From positions 1 to 9,636 of the forward strand of contig DAIDIM010000176.1 of assembly GCA_027459365.1 (NCBI GenBank): a stretch of 9,636 nucleotides of DNA, written 5' to 3'. Below are positions 1 through 6,753 of this stretch, piece by piece. This DNA comes from Chlamydiota bacterium (GTDB lineage Bacteria > Chlamydiota > Chlamydiia > Chlamydiales > SM23-39). A model generated the notes under the pieces. It ran no database searches. It had not been told where the DNA came from and saw only the letters and a program-made list of their open reading frames with translations. The stretch's first letter is position 1. Each line of letters starts with the position of its first letter. A program made the translations under genes and the position numbers.

Positions 1-909
1 GTCTATTCAAGAATTGAGGGCGAATTAACGGGTGTTTATTTCAATCAGGGGCAAGAGGTGAAGAAGGGAGATTTGTTGTTTACCATCGATCCTCTCCCCT
101 ACCAAGCGCAATGGAAAGAGGCGATCGGTCAGCTGGAGCAGGCGCAGGCAAATTTAGCTTTGTCTGCCGAAAAAGTGAAGCGGTATAAAACACTCACTCA
201 AGATGAATTCTATGCACAGATTGATTATGAAACGCTCCAATCGACAATGGCGGCAAATCAGGCGCAAGTGGTTACAAATCAGGCGCAGGTCGATGCTGCG
301 GAGATCAACTTAAAATATTGTTGGATCTATTCGCCGATTGATGCGATGACGGGGATTTTAAAGATCGATTATGGAAATTTGATTTGCGTGAGTTGCCAAA
401 ATCCGCTGATTACGCTGAATCAAATGTCGCCGATTTTTGTCACTTTTTCGGTTCCAGAATTTCAGCTGCATAAAATTCAAAAAGCAAAGCGCAATGGAGA
501 GCTCTCTGTTTTGGCCGCGTTTGAAGATTTTAAGGCAAATGAGACTTTTGAGGGCAAGCTCTATATGCTCGATAATGCGGTCGATCCTAAAACTGGAATG
601 ATCAAGTTGCGCGCTATTTTTGAAAATGAAAATAAAGAGCTGTGGCCGGGACAATTCATTCGCAATCGTCTCGTTTTAACCACAATGAAAGATGCTGTCG
701 TGATCCCTTTTGCAGCAGTTCAACTGACCCAGACAAAGCCAATTGTTTTTGTGGTCAATCCCGATATGACCGTGACTCAGAGAACAGTAAAGCTAGGTCA
801 AAGAGAAGATGATTTGGTGATTGTACTCGATGGTGTGAAAGCGGGTGAGAAAATTGTGGTGGAGGGTCAAATCAATCTCGATACAGGAACAAAGGTCTAT
901 GTCCCATGA
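1..909 (+). CDS. RND efflux periplasmic adaptor (membrane fusion protein), MdtA-like, 5' truncated by the window
   Basis: This is the C-terminal 302 residues of a periplasmic adaptor that links an inner-membrane RND pump to an outer-membrane channel. The frame is open from base 1, so the real start lies outside the window; the GTG at 58 is internal. Domains in order (visible numbering): a lipoyl half-motif (residues 1-33, with 'GQEVKKGDLLFTIDP'), a Gln/Ala-rich alpha-hairpin coiled coil (about 35-107), the second lipoyl half ('YSPIDAMTGILKIDYGN'), a beta-barrel beginning near 'PIFVTFSVPE', and a membrane-proximal domain including 'LWPGQFIRNRLVL' and 'VVIPFAAVQ'. The segments 'LDNAVDPKTGMIKLRA' and 'VVIPFAAVQ' closely resemble MdtA/AcrA. 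Its TGA overlaps the ATG of the RND permease gene (ATGA, 906-909), so the two are translationally coupled and probably form one pump. The exported substrate cannot be read from the sequence. A lipobox or signal peptide would lie upstream and is not visible. Confidence 0.95.
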   Translation, partial: VYSRIEGELTGVYFNQGQEVKKGDLLFTIDPLPYQAQWKEAIGQLEQAQANLALSAEKVKRYKTLTQDEFYAQIDYETLQSTMAANQAQVVTNQAQVDAAEINLKYCWIYSPIDAMTGILKIDYGNLICVSCQNPLITLNQMSPIFVTFSVPEFQLHKIQKAKRNGELSVLAAFEDFKANETFEGKLYMLDNAVDPKTGMIKLRAIFENENKELWPGQFIRNRLVLTTMKDAVVIPFAAVQLTQTKPIVFVVNPDMTVTQRTVKLGQREDDLVIVLDGVKAGEKIVVEGQINLDTGTKVYVP

Positions 910-3900
910 ACTTGTCTGAACCGTTCATTCGCAGGCCGGTCATGACCCTTCTTGTGATGAGTGCAATTCTGATTTTTGGAATTATGGCTTTTCGGACACT
1001 TCCGGTGAGCGATCTTCCGAATATCGATATGCCAACCATTGAGGTGAACGTGAGCTATCCAGGAGCAAGTCCTGAAACGATGGCAAATTCTGTCGCAACG
1101 CCCCTTGAACAGCAATTTATGTCGATCCAAGGAGTACGAACGGTCATTTCTTCAAGCAACACAGGATCGTCTACCATTATTTTAGTTTTCGACCTCGATC
1201 GAAACATTGATGCTGCATCAACAGATGTTCAAGCTATGATCTCGGCTGCTTCCTCGCAGTTACCTTCGAATCTTCCCAACCAGCCAACCTTTCGCAAAGT
1301 CAATCCAGCGGCCACGCCGATTCTCTATTTTGTCCTTATGAACCCGAATATGACGGCCAGTCAATTATATGATTATGGGAGCACATTTTTTGTCGATCGG
1401 TTGTCAATGATCGAAGGAGTGTCGCAAGTCATCACCTATGGTACGCCTTATGCTGCGCGCGTTCAAGTCGATCCTGAAAAGCTGGCTGCAAAAAATATTG
1501 GCCTGGATGAGGTAGCAGCACAGCTTGCGACTGGAAACGTCGATCTACCTCTGGGAACCTTATTTGGTCAGCAAAACGATTTCACAATTGATGTTGATGG
1601 ACAGATTTTCAACGCACACGGCTACGATGAACTGGTGATCAAAAATGAAGCTGGTAATCTCCTAAAAATCAAAGATGTGGGTCATACACTCGATAGTGTC
1701 CAGAATGATAAATATTTCATGCATTATATCGATCAGAATACAACGCAGAAATGCTTAGTACTCGCAGTGCAAAGACTTGCTGGAGCCAATACCGTCAAAG
1801 TGGTCAATAAGATCAATGAGACATTAAAGCAATTGCAACCGCAGTTGCCCAGTACACTTCAAATTCTTCGCATCTACGATCAATCAGAATCGATCATCGA
1901 AGGTGTAAATGAAGTGAAGATGACTTTAATGATCGCATTTGTTCTCGTTGTGATTATTATTTATCTGTCACTCGGCAAACTTCTCAATACAATTATTCCA
2001 ACCTTAGCGCTCCCTATTGCCGTCTGCGGTACTTTTGCAGTGATGCTTGTGCTTGGATTTAGTTTAGATATTTTATCTCTATTAGCCTTAACTCTTTGCA
2101 TTGGATTTCTCGTTGACGATGCCATCGTTGTTTTAGAGAATAATGTGCGCCACGTCGAGCTTGGGAAAAAACCATTTGAGGCAGCGCTGATTAGTGCAAA
2201 AGAGATCAGCACAACGATCTTGAGCATGACCCTTTGTTTAATAGCGGCTTTCATTCCCATGCTCTTTATGGGAGGCGTTGTCGGACGGCTCTTTCGCGAA
2301 TTTGCAGTCACAATCGTCGCAGCGGTGCTCATTTCTGGCTTTGTATCGCTGACCCTCACTCCAATGCTTGCTAGCCGTTTTGTTCGCCCCTATAAGAAAA
2401 AAAGCAAAACGCGTATGGAACAGTTGGCTGACCGGGTGAACGAAAAAATGTTACGCGTCTATATGCCGTGTCTTGATTTTGCAATGCGCAATAAATTGCT
2501 CATACTTGCTTGTGGAATTCTGAGCATTGTCTTGTCAGTTGTTCTGTTTAAGGTGCTCCCGAAAGATTTTTTGCCACCCGATGATGTTGGATTCATTGAT
2601 GGGTACACAGTTGCGCGCGACGGAACCTCGCCATTCCAAATGAATCGATATCACGATGAGTTATCAAAAATTTCGATTGCCAATCCCAATGTGGAATCGC
2701 TTCTCTCCATCAATTCCTATTCGAATCCCAATCAAGGGATCCTTTTTCTAAAATTGAAGCCGTTTAAAGAGCGAAAACCGATGAATGCAGTGATCAATGA
2801 ACTAACTGGGAAATTTCATAACGTCGTGGGAATTAACACCTACCTGTCTCCCCTACCGTTGATCAATTTATCGGTAGGAACAACATCACAGGCCCTCTAT
2901 CAATATGCAATCACAAGTATGGATCGCAAGGCGCTTTATGAATATGCACCCAAACTGACACAAGCAATGCGCAACAAACCCCAATTCTCTCAAGTCTCCT
3001 CTGATTTACGAATTGGTCAACCTCTCTTGTCGTTTCATATCAATCGTGATAAAGCATCTAATTACAATGTGACTGCATCGCAAATTGAGAATTTTTTTCA
3101 ATACGCCTATTCAAATAATAAAATCTCTCAAATCAATGCTGAGATCAATGTCTATGATGTGATTTTAGAAACCCTCCCCAAATTTTATCGCAACCCCTCC
3201 GTACTCTCATCACTCTATGTTCGTTCAACAACAAGTGACCTTGTTCCCCTCTCTGAAATACTCGATCCTGTCGAAACAGCAGGCCCTCTCACAATCAATC
3301 ATTTAAACGGCTTGACTGCAGTCAATATCTCCTTCAATCCCGGAACCAATGTCCCTTTAGGCAACAGCCTTAACACACTCAATAATCTGACGAAGACAGA
3401 AAAACCTGCCAATATTTTTGGACAAGTGATTGGAACAGCTGATGTGTTTAAACAATCTTTTGAAAGTTTGAATTTTCTACTTATTTTGTCCTTTTTTGTG
3501 ATTTATCTTGTCTTAGGAATTTTATATGAAAGCTTCATTCACCCAATTACTGTGATGAGCGCTCTTCCTCCTGCCCTACTAGGAGGCCTTTTTACACTCT
3601 ATCTCTTTCATCAAACGATTTCCATCTATGCATTCGTTGGACTCATCCTTCTGATTGGCATTGTTTTGAAAAACGGCATTATTCTCATTGACTTTGCCAT
3701 TAACGCAGTTGAAAAAGAGGGCAAAAATGCAGAGGATGCCATCAAAGAAGCGGCTCTCATTCGTTTCCGACCAATTATTATGACTACAGTGGCGGCTATG
3801 ATGGGAGCAGTTCCCATAGCGAGTGGCATTGGCGGGGCACTTGCTCAAAACCGTATATCACTTGGATTATGCATCGTAGGAGGTTTAATTATCTCTCAAT

Positions 3901-3992
3901 TGCTCACACTCCTACTCACACCCGTATTGTATTACTACTTCGAACGCCTCCAAGAAAAACTGATGGGAAAAAGAGGGGAACGTAAGAGATGA
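906..3992 (+). CDS. RND multidrug efflux permease, HAE1 family, MdtB/MdtC-like
   Basis: A complete 1028-residue inner-membrane proton-driven exporter, the usual length for AcrB/MdtB/MdtC proteins. The N-terminus 'FIRRPVMTLLV' followed by 'LPVSDLPNIDMPTIEV' and 'SYPGASPETMANSVATPLE' is typical of the family, as is 'FDLDRNIDAASTDVQAMI', and resembles MdtB/MdtC most. The proton-relay residues are present: D404 and D405 in TM4 ('GFLVDDAIVVLEN', AcrB D407/D408), K922 in TM10 ('IGIVLKNGIILIDFA', AcrB K940) and T960 after 'RFRPIIM' (AcrB T978). The twofold RND layout is clear: TM1, a periplasmic loop, TM2-6, then TM7 ('LLILACGILSIVLSVVLF'), a second loop and TM8-12. The start ATG overlaps the adaptor stop, with AAAGG 10 nt upstream. 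Only one permease gene is seen, so a homotrimer is the simplest expectation, whereas E. coli MdtBC is a heteromer. No regulator or TolC-type gene is in the window. The substrate is unknown. Confidence 0.96.
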   Translation: MNLSEPFIRRPVMTLLVMSAILIFGIMAFRTLPVSDLPNIDMPTIEVNVSYPGASPETMANSVATPLEQQFMSIQGVRTVISSSNTGSSTIILVFDLDRNIDAASTDVQAMISAASSQLPSNLPNQPTFRKVNPAATPILYFVLMNPNMTASQLYDYGSTFFVDRLSMIEGVSQVITYGTPYAARVQVDPEKLAAKNIGLDEVAAQLATGNVDLPLGTLFGQQNDFTIDVDGQIFNAHGYDELVIKNEAGNLLKIKDVGHTLDSVQNDKYFMHYIDQNTTQKCLVLAVQRLAGANTVKVVNKINETLKQLQPQLPSTLQILRIYDQSESIIEGVNEVKMTLMIAFVLVVIIIYLSLGKLLNTIIPTLALPIAVCGTFAVMLVLGFSLDILSLLALTLCIGFLVDDAIVVLENNVRHVELGKKPFEAALISAKEISTTILSMTLCLIAAFIPMLFMGGVVGRLFREFAVTIVAAVLISGFVSLTLTPMLASRFVRPYKKKSKTRMEQLADRVNEKMLRVYMPCLDFAMRNKLLILACGILSIVLSVVLFKVLPKDFLPPDDVGFIDGYTVARDGTSPFQMNRYHDELSKISIANPNVESLLSINSYSNPNQGILFLKLKPFKERKPMNAVINELTGKFHNVVGINTYLSPLPLINLSVGTTSQALYQYAITSMDRKALYEYAPKLTQAMRNKPQFSQVSSDLRIGQPLLSFHINRDKASNYNVTASQIENFFQYAYSNNKISQINAEINVYDVILETLPKFYRNPSVLSSLYVRSTTSDLVPLSEILDPVETAGPLTINHLNGLTAVNISFNPGTNVPLGNSLNTLNNLTKTEKPANIFGQVIGTADVFKQSFESLNFLLILSFFVIYLVLGILYESFIHPITVMSALPPALLGGLFTLYLFHQTISIYAFVGLILLIGIVLKNGIILIDFAINAVEKEGKNAEDAIKEAALIRFRPIIMTTVAAMMGAVPIASGIGGALAQNRISLGLCIVGGLIISQLLTLLLTPVLYYYFERLQEKLMGKRGERKR

Positions 3993-4016
3993 CAATGAAG
4001 AGAGGGTGTTAAATAG

Positions 4017-4046
4017 TTTTCATGATTGGCATGATGTGCATGAAAA
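4017..4046. repeat. Short inverted repeat downstream of the RND gene
   Basis: TTTTCATG (4017-4024) and CATGAAAA (4039-4046) form a perfect 8-bp inverted repeat with a 14-nt loop, beginning 25 bases after the RND stop codon. The stem is AT-rich and is followed by A residues rather than T on the plus strand, so it is not a classical intrinsic terminator. It could help stabilise the 3' end of the transcript or be chance in AT-rich DNA. Confidence 0.4.
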
Positions 4047-4054
4047 AAATAATT

Positions 4055-4082
4055 CGGCCAAAATTTGGCCAAAAAATGGCCG
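4055..4082. repeat. Triple GGCC nested inverted repeats
   Basis: Three GGCC blocks lie close together. GGCCAAA (4056-4062) and TTTGGCC (4064-4070) are perfect inverted copies about one central base. The outer CGGCCA (4055-4060) and TGGCCG (4077-4082) are also perfectly complementary, with 16 nt between them. The two pairings share the first block, so they are mutually exclusive hairpins. The repeat lies in the convergent gap between the RND gene and prmA and may contribute to transcript ending. No U-tract follows, so terminator function is only a possibility. Confidence 0.5.
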
Positions 4083-4102
4083 ATAAATTTAGAACTGATT
4101 TT

Positions 4103-4267
4103 CTCGACTTATGTCATTTTTTGAAAGGCAGATCCGAGGGAGGCGTCCGATGATTTTATTATTTTTTTGCGAGTTAATAGCTGCAACGTCCCTATTGACG
4201 AGTAAAAAAATAATAAAAGCGCGGACGCTCTCACCGGAGATGCCATCAAAAAATGACATAAGTCGAG
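4103..4267. mobile_element. MITE-like palindromic element with perfect 22-bp terminal inverted repeats
   Basis: The ends 4103-4124 (starting CTCGACTTATG) and 4246-4267 are perfect reverse complements over 22 bp. Pairing continues inward with gaps: GCGTCCG (4143-4149) matches CGGACGC (4222-4228), and a 15-bp T/A-rich block at 4154-4168 matches 4204-4218 perfectly. The whole 165 bp can therefore fold into one long stem around a roughly 35-nt centre. ATTTT occurs immediately outside both ends (4098-4102 and 4268-4272), which fits a 5-bp target-site duplication. No credible protein is encoded. This is what a small non-autonomous transposable element (MITE) looks like. The family is not recognised and the mobilising transposase is not in the window. 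It lies 12 bp past the prmA stop, so its hairpin may now also end prmA or RND transcripts. Chance ATTTT matches are easy in AT-rich DNA. Confidence 0.7.
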
Positions 4268-4279
4268 ATTTTAAGTAAT

Positions 4280-5023
4280 TCATAAAAAGATCCAACCCAT
4301 CCACCCATCGCGCGAAAACTCCTCCAAAACAATCCAACCCCAGCTTTTTGCAAGCTTTAGATACTCACCTTTCTGTTCAGACAAAATCCCAGATACGATC
4401 CATAACTTGGCGTGAGCATTGAACCGTTGTGGATCCAATTCTCGTTGCTCAGGGAGTATCATATTCATCAGAAAGATGGATATTCCGATCTTCTTGGGTA
4501 GAGTGGTTACAAATTTTGCTTTGAGATGATTGAGTTTGGCATTTTTTTTCGCATGCTGGATGGCTTTGGGGTCGATCTCTATCCCCATTCCTTTCACAGC
4601 TCCGAGGAGCAAGGCTGCAAGTGTCAGGATCCCACTTCCAGCTCCTATGTCGATGACTTGCTTGCCCGCGACTTTGTCTCTCATCATTTCCAGCATCAGT
4701 TGCGTCGTTGGATGCGATAGATCGCCAAAGCCAGGTCCTGGAAGGAGTAAGAGCGTTTTATCATTTAATTTTATGTGCGCTTTGCCCTCTTTAAAATCTT
4801 GAGCAAATTGCGACCATTGATCTTCCCAATTTACAGATAGCTTTTCTTCTATCAGGAGTGCTTTTTTGGTTCGAATTTTCTTGCGTGAATACCCACCAAT
4901 TAGAACAATGCCTGTCGCAGCTTCTTCGATGAGGTAAATGTCCTTGAGTCCTTTCTTATGAAGCTCAAGTTTAACATCAACGACTGGATATTCTGAAATG
5001 ATTTGAAAAAGATAGTTAAACAC
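4280..5023 (-). CDS. prmA: PrmA-like ribosomal protein L11 methyltransferase
   Basis: A 247-residue cytoplasmic SAM-dependent methyltransferase. In the PrmA family the substrate is ribosomal protein L11. An N-terminal region (about 1-90) precedes the Rossmann domain. The PrmA signature is recognisable but altered, 'PGPGFGDLSHPTT' (95-107), where the family usually has FGTGxHxTT. The SAM-binding motif I, 'VIDIGAGSGIL' (123-133), is intact and E149/D151 follow strand 2. 'MNMILPEQREL' occupies the site of the usual ANIL segment, and 'SGILSEQ' (211-217) matches the family's 'SGIL' strand. The protein is shorter than the roughly 290-residue E. coli enzyme, mostly at the N-terminus. The start is GTG: there is no ATG upstream in frame before a stop, and a TATAAT -10 box ends 7 nt before it. 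The altered signature leaves open that the substrate is a different protein. Confidence 0.82.
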   Translation of the reverse strand: MFNYLFQIISEYPVVDVKLELHKKGLKDIYLIEEAATGIVLIGGYSRKKIRTKKALLIEEKLSVNWEDQWSQFAQDFKEGKAHIKLNDKTLLLLPGPGFGDLSHPTTQLMLEMMRDKVAGKQVIDIGAGSGILTLAALLLGAVKGMGIEIDPKAIQHAKKNAKLNHLKAKFVTTLPKKIGISIFLMNMILPEQRELDPQRFNAHAKLWIVSGILSEQKGEYLKLAKSWGWIVLEEFSRDGWMGWIFL

Positions 5024-5036
5024 AGATATGATTATA
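5003..5036. promoter_or_regulatory. Overlapping divergent promoters between prmA and the kinase-like gene
   Basis: For the plus-strand gene, TTGAAA (5003-5008) and TATGAT (5027-5032) are separated by 18 bp, each one mismatch from the sigma-70 consensus. The expected transcription start is then about 5039, exactly at the ATG. For the minus-strand gene, a perfect TATAAT lies at 5036-5031, and initiation about 7 nt downstream falls next to the GTG at 5023. Its -35 region is poor. The two -10 boxes overlap by 2 bp and face opposite ways, so only one polymerase could be bound at a time. Promoters are predicted from consensus only. Confidence 0.5.
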
Positions 5037-5038
5037 GC

Positions 5039-5845
5039 ATGCGCGCTAAGATAATTGCTCTTTTTTTGATTCTATCTGCGATTCCTCCTGTTGCTAAGTT
5101 TATTAAGCCTTATCTTGAAGAGAGATTGCCTTACGAATTTGGTCTCGATAAAATTGCATTGGATATGCAAAACGATTATGTAAATAGCGAAATCGATCCA
5201 TCGCTCCTTGACAAAGAATTTCACTACATTGGGCATGGTGGACAGGCTGTTGCCTTTTCTGATGGTCAGTATGTGCTGAAGTTTTTTTTGGCAAGGCAGC
5301 TACAGGGTCCAAAACGGTATCCTATCCCAAAACCGACACACTTGATTGCGTCACACAGGAAGGCGCGGAGGCAAGAGAGGGAAAAAAGGCGTTTGGCTTG
5401 TTTAAATAAAGCGATGAAAAACACGGCGGTTGCTTTCGAAAAGATCAAGGATAAAACGGGCATGATCGCCATTCATTTCAGATGTGGAGAAGGGCTGCCG
5501 TGTGTCACTTTGATTGATAACGTGGGTAAAAAGCATTTAGTCGATTTGAACCGCGCCTCCTTTGTGTTGCAACATAAAGCAGAGTTAGTTTCTCAAAAAC
5601 TAGCAAGAGAAGATAAAGAGGCTGTAGTGAAAGCTTTGAGCCAATTTTTTATTGAAAAGGCGTCTGCCGGTTTTATCGATGTTGAAAAGAGTTTTATGAT
5701 TTATGATAATTATGGTTTTCTTGGGGATACTCCCATTCAGCTCGATGTGGGAAATATTGAATTCCAAGAAGATCTTAAGGCCTCTCCAAATGGAGAAATT
5801 CAAAGGATGCAAGAGCTTCTTGCAAATTGGGCAAAAACTCTATGA
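5039..5845 (+). CDS. Membrane-anchored protein with kinase-like features, function unknown
   Basis: 268 residues from the ATG. The N-terminus 'MRAKIIALFLILSAIPPVAKF' is a short basic end plus one hydrophobic segment, either a signal peptide or a membrane anchor. The rest resembles a divergent protein-kinase fold. A glycine-rich loop 'YIGHGGQAVAF' (63-73) leads to 'YVLKFF' with K81 at the ATP-lysine position. A very basic helix follows (105-119, rich in Arg/Lys/Glu), then a hinge-like 'MIAIHF'. Near the C-terminus, 'GFIDVEKSF' (D214) and 'PIQLDVGNI' (D236) resemble the catalytic and DFG loops. The Asn normally five residues after the catalytic Asp is F219, so activity is doubtful. A TTG at 5003 would add 12 residues before the anchor, but it coincides with a -35 box and is disfavoured. 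The stop overlaps the glycosyltransferase start (ATGA), which suggests a shared envelope task. No named family is recognised. Confidence 0.8.
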   Translation: MRAKIIALFLILSAIPPVAKFIKPYLEERLPYEFGLDKIALDMQNDYVNSEIDPSLLDKEFHYIGHGGQAVAFSDGQYVLKFFLARQLQGPKRYPIPKPTHLIASHRKARRQEREKRRLACLNKAMKNTAVAFEKIKDKTGMIAIHFRCGEGLPCVTLIDNVGKKHLVDLNRASFVLQHKAELVSQKLAREDKEAVVKALSQFFIEKASAGFIDVEKSFMIYDNYGFLGDTPIQLDVGNIEFQEDLKASPNGEIQRMQELLANWAKTL

Positions 5846-6753
5846 ATTTTGCATTGGTTTGTGCAGATGGAATAGGAGATGCTCTCATCACCTCAATTGC
5901 CGCACACAATTTGCGAAAAGCAGGTCATCAAGTCACAATCTTTAGCTCCCATCTCCCTAAATTTGGAAAGCTTTTAGAAGCAGGCAACTATTTGCCGATG
6001 ACCAAAAATTGGAAAGAGGCGGTAAAACCATTTGATGCTGTCATCTTGCAACATGAAGATACGTTGCGTGCCAAAGAGATTAGAAGCTTTAGAAATGAGG
6101 GGCTCGATCTTTATATCATTTATACAAATTACCGCTTTTCAAAACATGGACCCTTATTGATCGGAAGGGATTATCCGGTCGATGAAACAAAACCCCTTGT
6201 TTATAATGTTTGCAAGGCGCTGTTTGAACTTTTTCAAATAAAAGCGACAACACAGAATTGCTTAATTCCGAAATTGGCCTTGGATCATCGAAAATATGAG
6301 AAGCGGGTCATCATCCATCCAACAAGTACGCGTGAGGATAAAAATTGGCTAAAAAGACGATTTATCAAATTGGCGAATCGATTAGAAAAATTGGGTTTTG
6401 AGCCACAATTCATTGTCGCGCCAGAAGAACGGGCCGATTGGCCAAATTCTCTTTCTTCGACAACTCTTGAAGAGCTTGTAGCGATCATCTATGAGGCAGG
6501 ATTTTTTATTGGAAACGATTCAGGTCCTGTACATCTGGCATCTTATTATCAAATTCCACATCTCGTGATCTGTCAAGGGAGGCAAATGCCCTTATGGAGC
6601 CCAGGATGGGGAAAACCTGAAATCATTCAGCCTCCTCAATGGATCCCCAACATCAAAGGGATGAGATTACGCCAAGATAAGTGGAAATATTTTATATCTT
6701 CAGGCTCTGTTCTTCGCAGATTTTTAAAAAATCTTGCGGGGGTGGGCACGTGA
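5842..6753 (+). CDS. Glycosyltransferase family 9 (heptosyltransferase-like)
   Basis: 303 residues. It likely transfers a sugar onto lipopolysaccharide core or another envelope acceptor from the cytoplasmic side. GT9 features are the N-terminal Rossmann strand with 'ADGIGDALITSIAAHNLRKAG' split across residues 8-28, the second-domain strand 'VIIHPTSTREDKNW' (156-169), and the signature 'GNDSGPVHLAS' (224-234) with D226 and H231, followed by a short strand 'PHLVI'. The length is slightly under the usual 320-350 of WaaC/WaaF. ATG 5842 is chosen because it overlaps the upstream stop (ATGA); the upstream TTG at 5827 only adds four residues. Chlamydia trachomatis LPS lacks heptose, so the donor here need not be ADP-heptose; environmental chlamydiae are less well characterised. 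The last 62 bp overlap the convergent pseudouridine synthase gene. Confidence 0.85.
   Translation: MNFALVCADGIGDALITSIAAHNLRKAGHQVTIFSSHLPKFGKLLEAGNYLPMTKNWKEAVKPFDAVILQHEDTLRAKEIRSFRNEGLDLYIIYTNYRFSKHGPLLIGRDYPVDETKPLVYNVCKALFELFQIKATTQNCLIPKLALDHRKYEKRVIIHPTSTREDKNWLKRRFIKLANRLEKLGFEPQFIVAPEERADWPNSLSSTTLEELVAIIYEAGFFIGNDSGPVHLASYYQIPHLVICQGRQMPLWSPGWGKPEIIQPPQWIPNIKGMRLRQDKWKYFISSGSVLRRFLKNLAGVGT

Noticed and set aside
1961..2359. Minus-strand open frame of 132 codons inside the RND gene
   Set aside because: It lies wholly antisense to a well-supported conserved region (TM4-TM6 of the permease), is Ser/Thr/Lys-rich and resembles no protein.
4017..4046. The 8-bp inverted repeat after the RND gene as an intrinsic terminator
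   Set aside because: The stem is AT-rich and is followed by A residues rather than a U-tract on the plus strand, so only an inverted repeat is reported.
4089..4337. Minus-strand open frame of 82 codons across the palindromic element
   Set aside because: It crosses the full inverted-repeat element and runs into the prmA 3' end in another frame, and its translation has no recognisable motif. It is a by-product of the palindrome.
5003..5038. TTG at 5003 as the start of the kinase-like protein
   Set aside because: It would overlap the divergent prmA gene, puts a charged 12-residue stretch before a good signal/anchor segment, and coincides with a TTGAAA -35 box; ATG 5039 is simpler.
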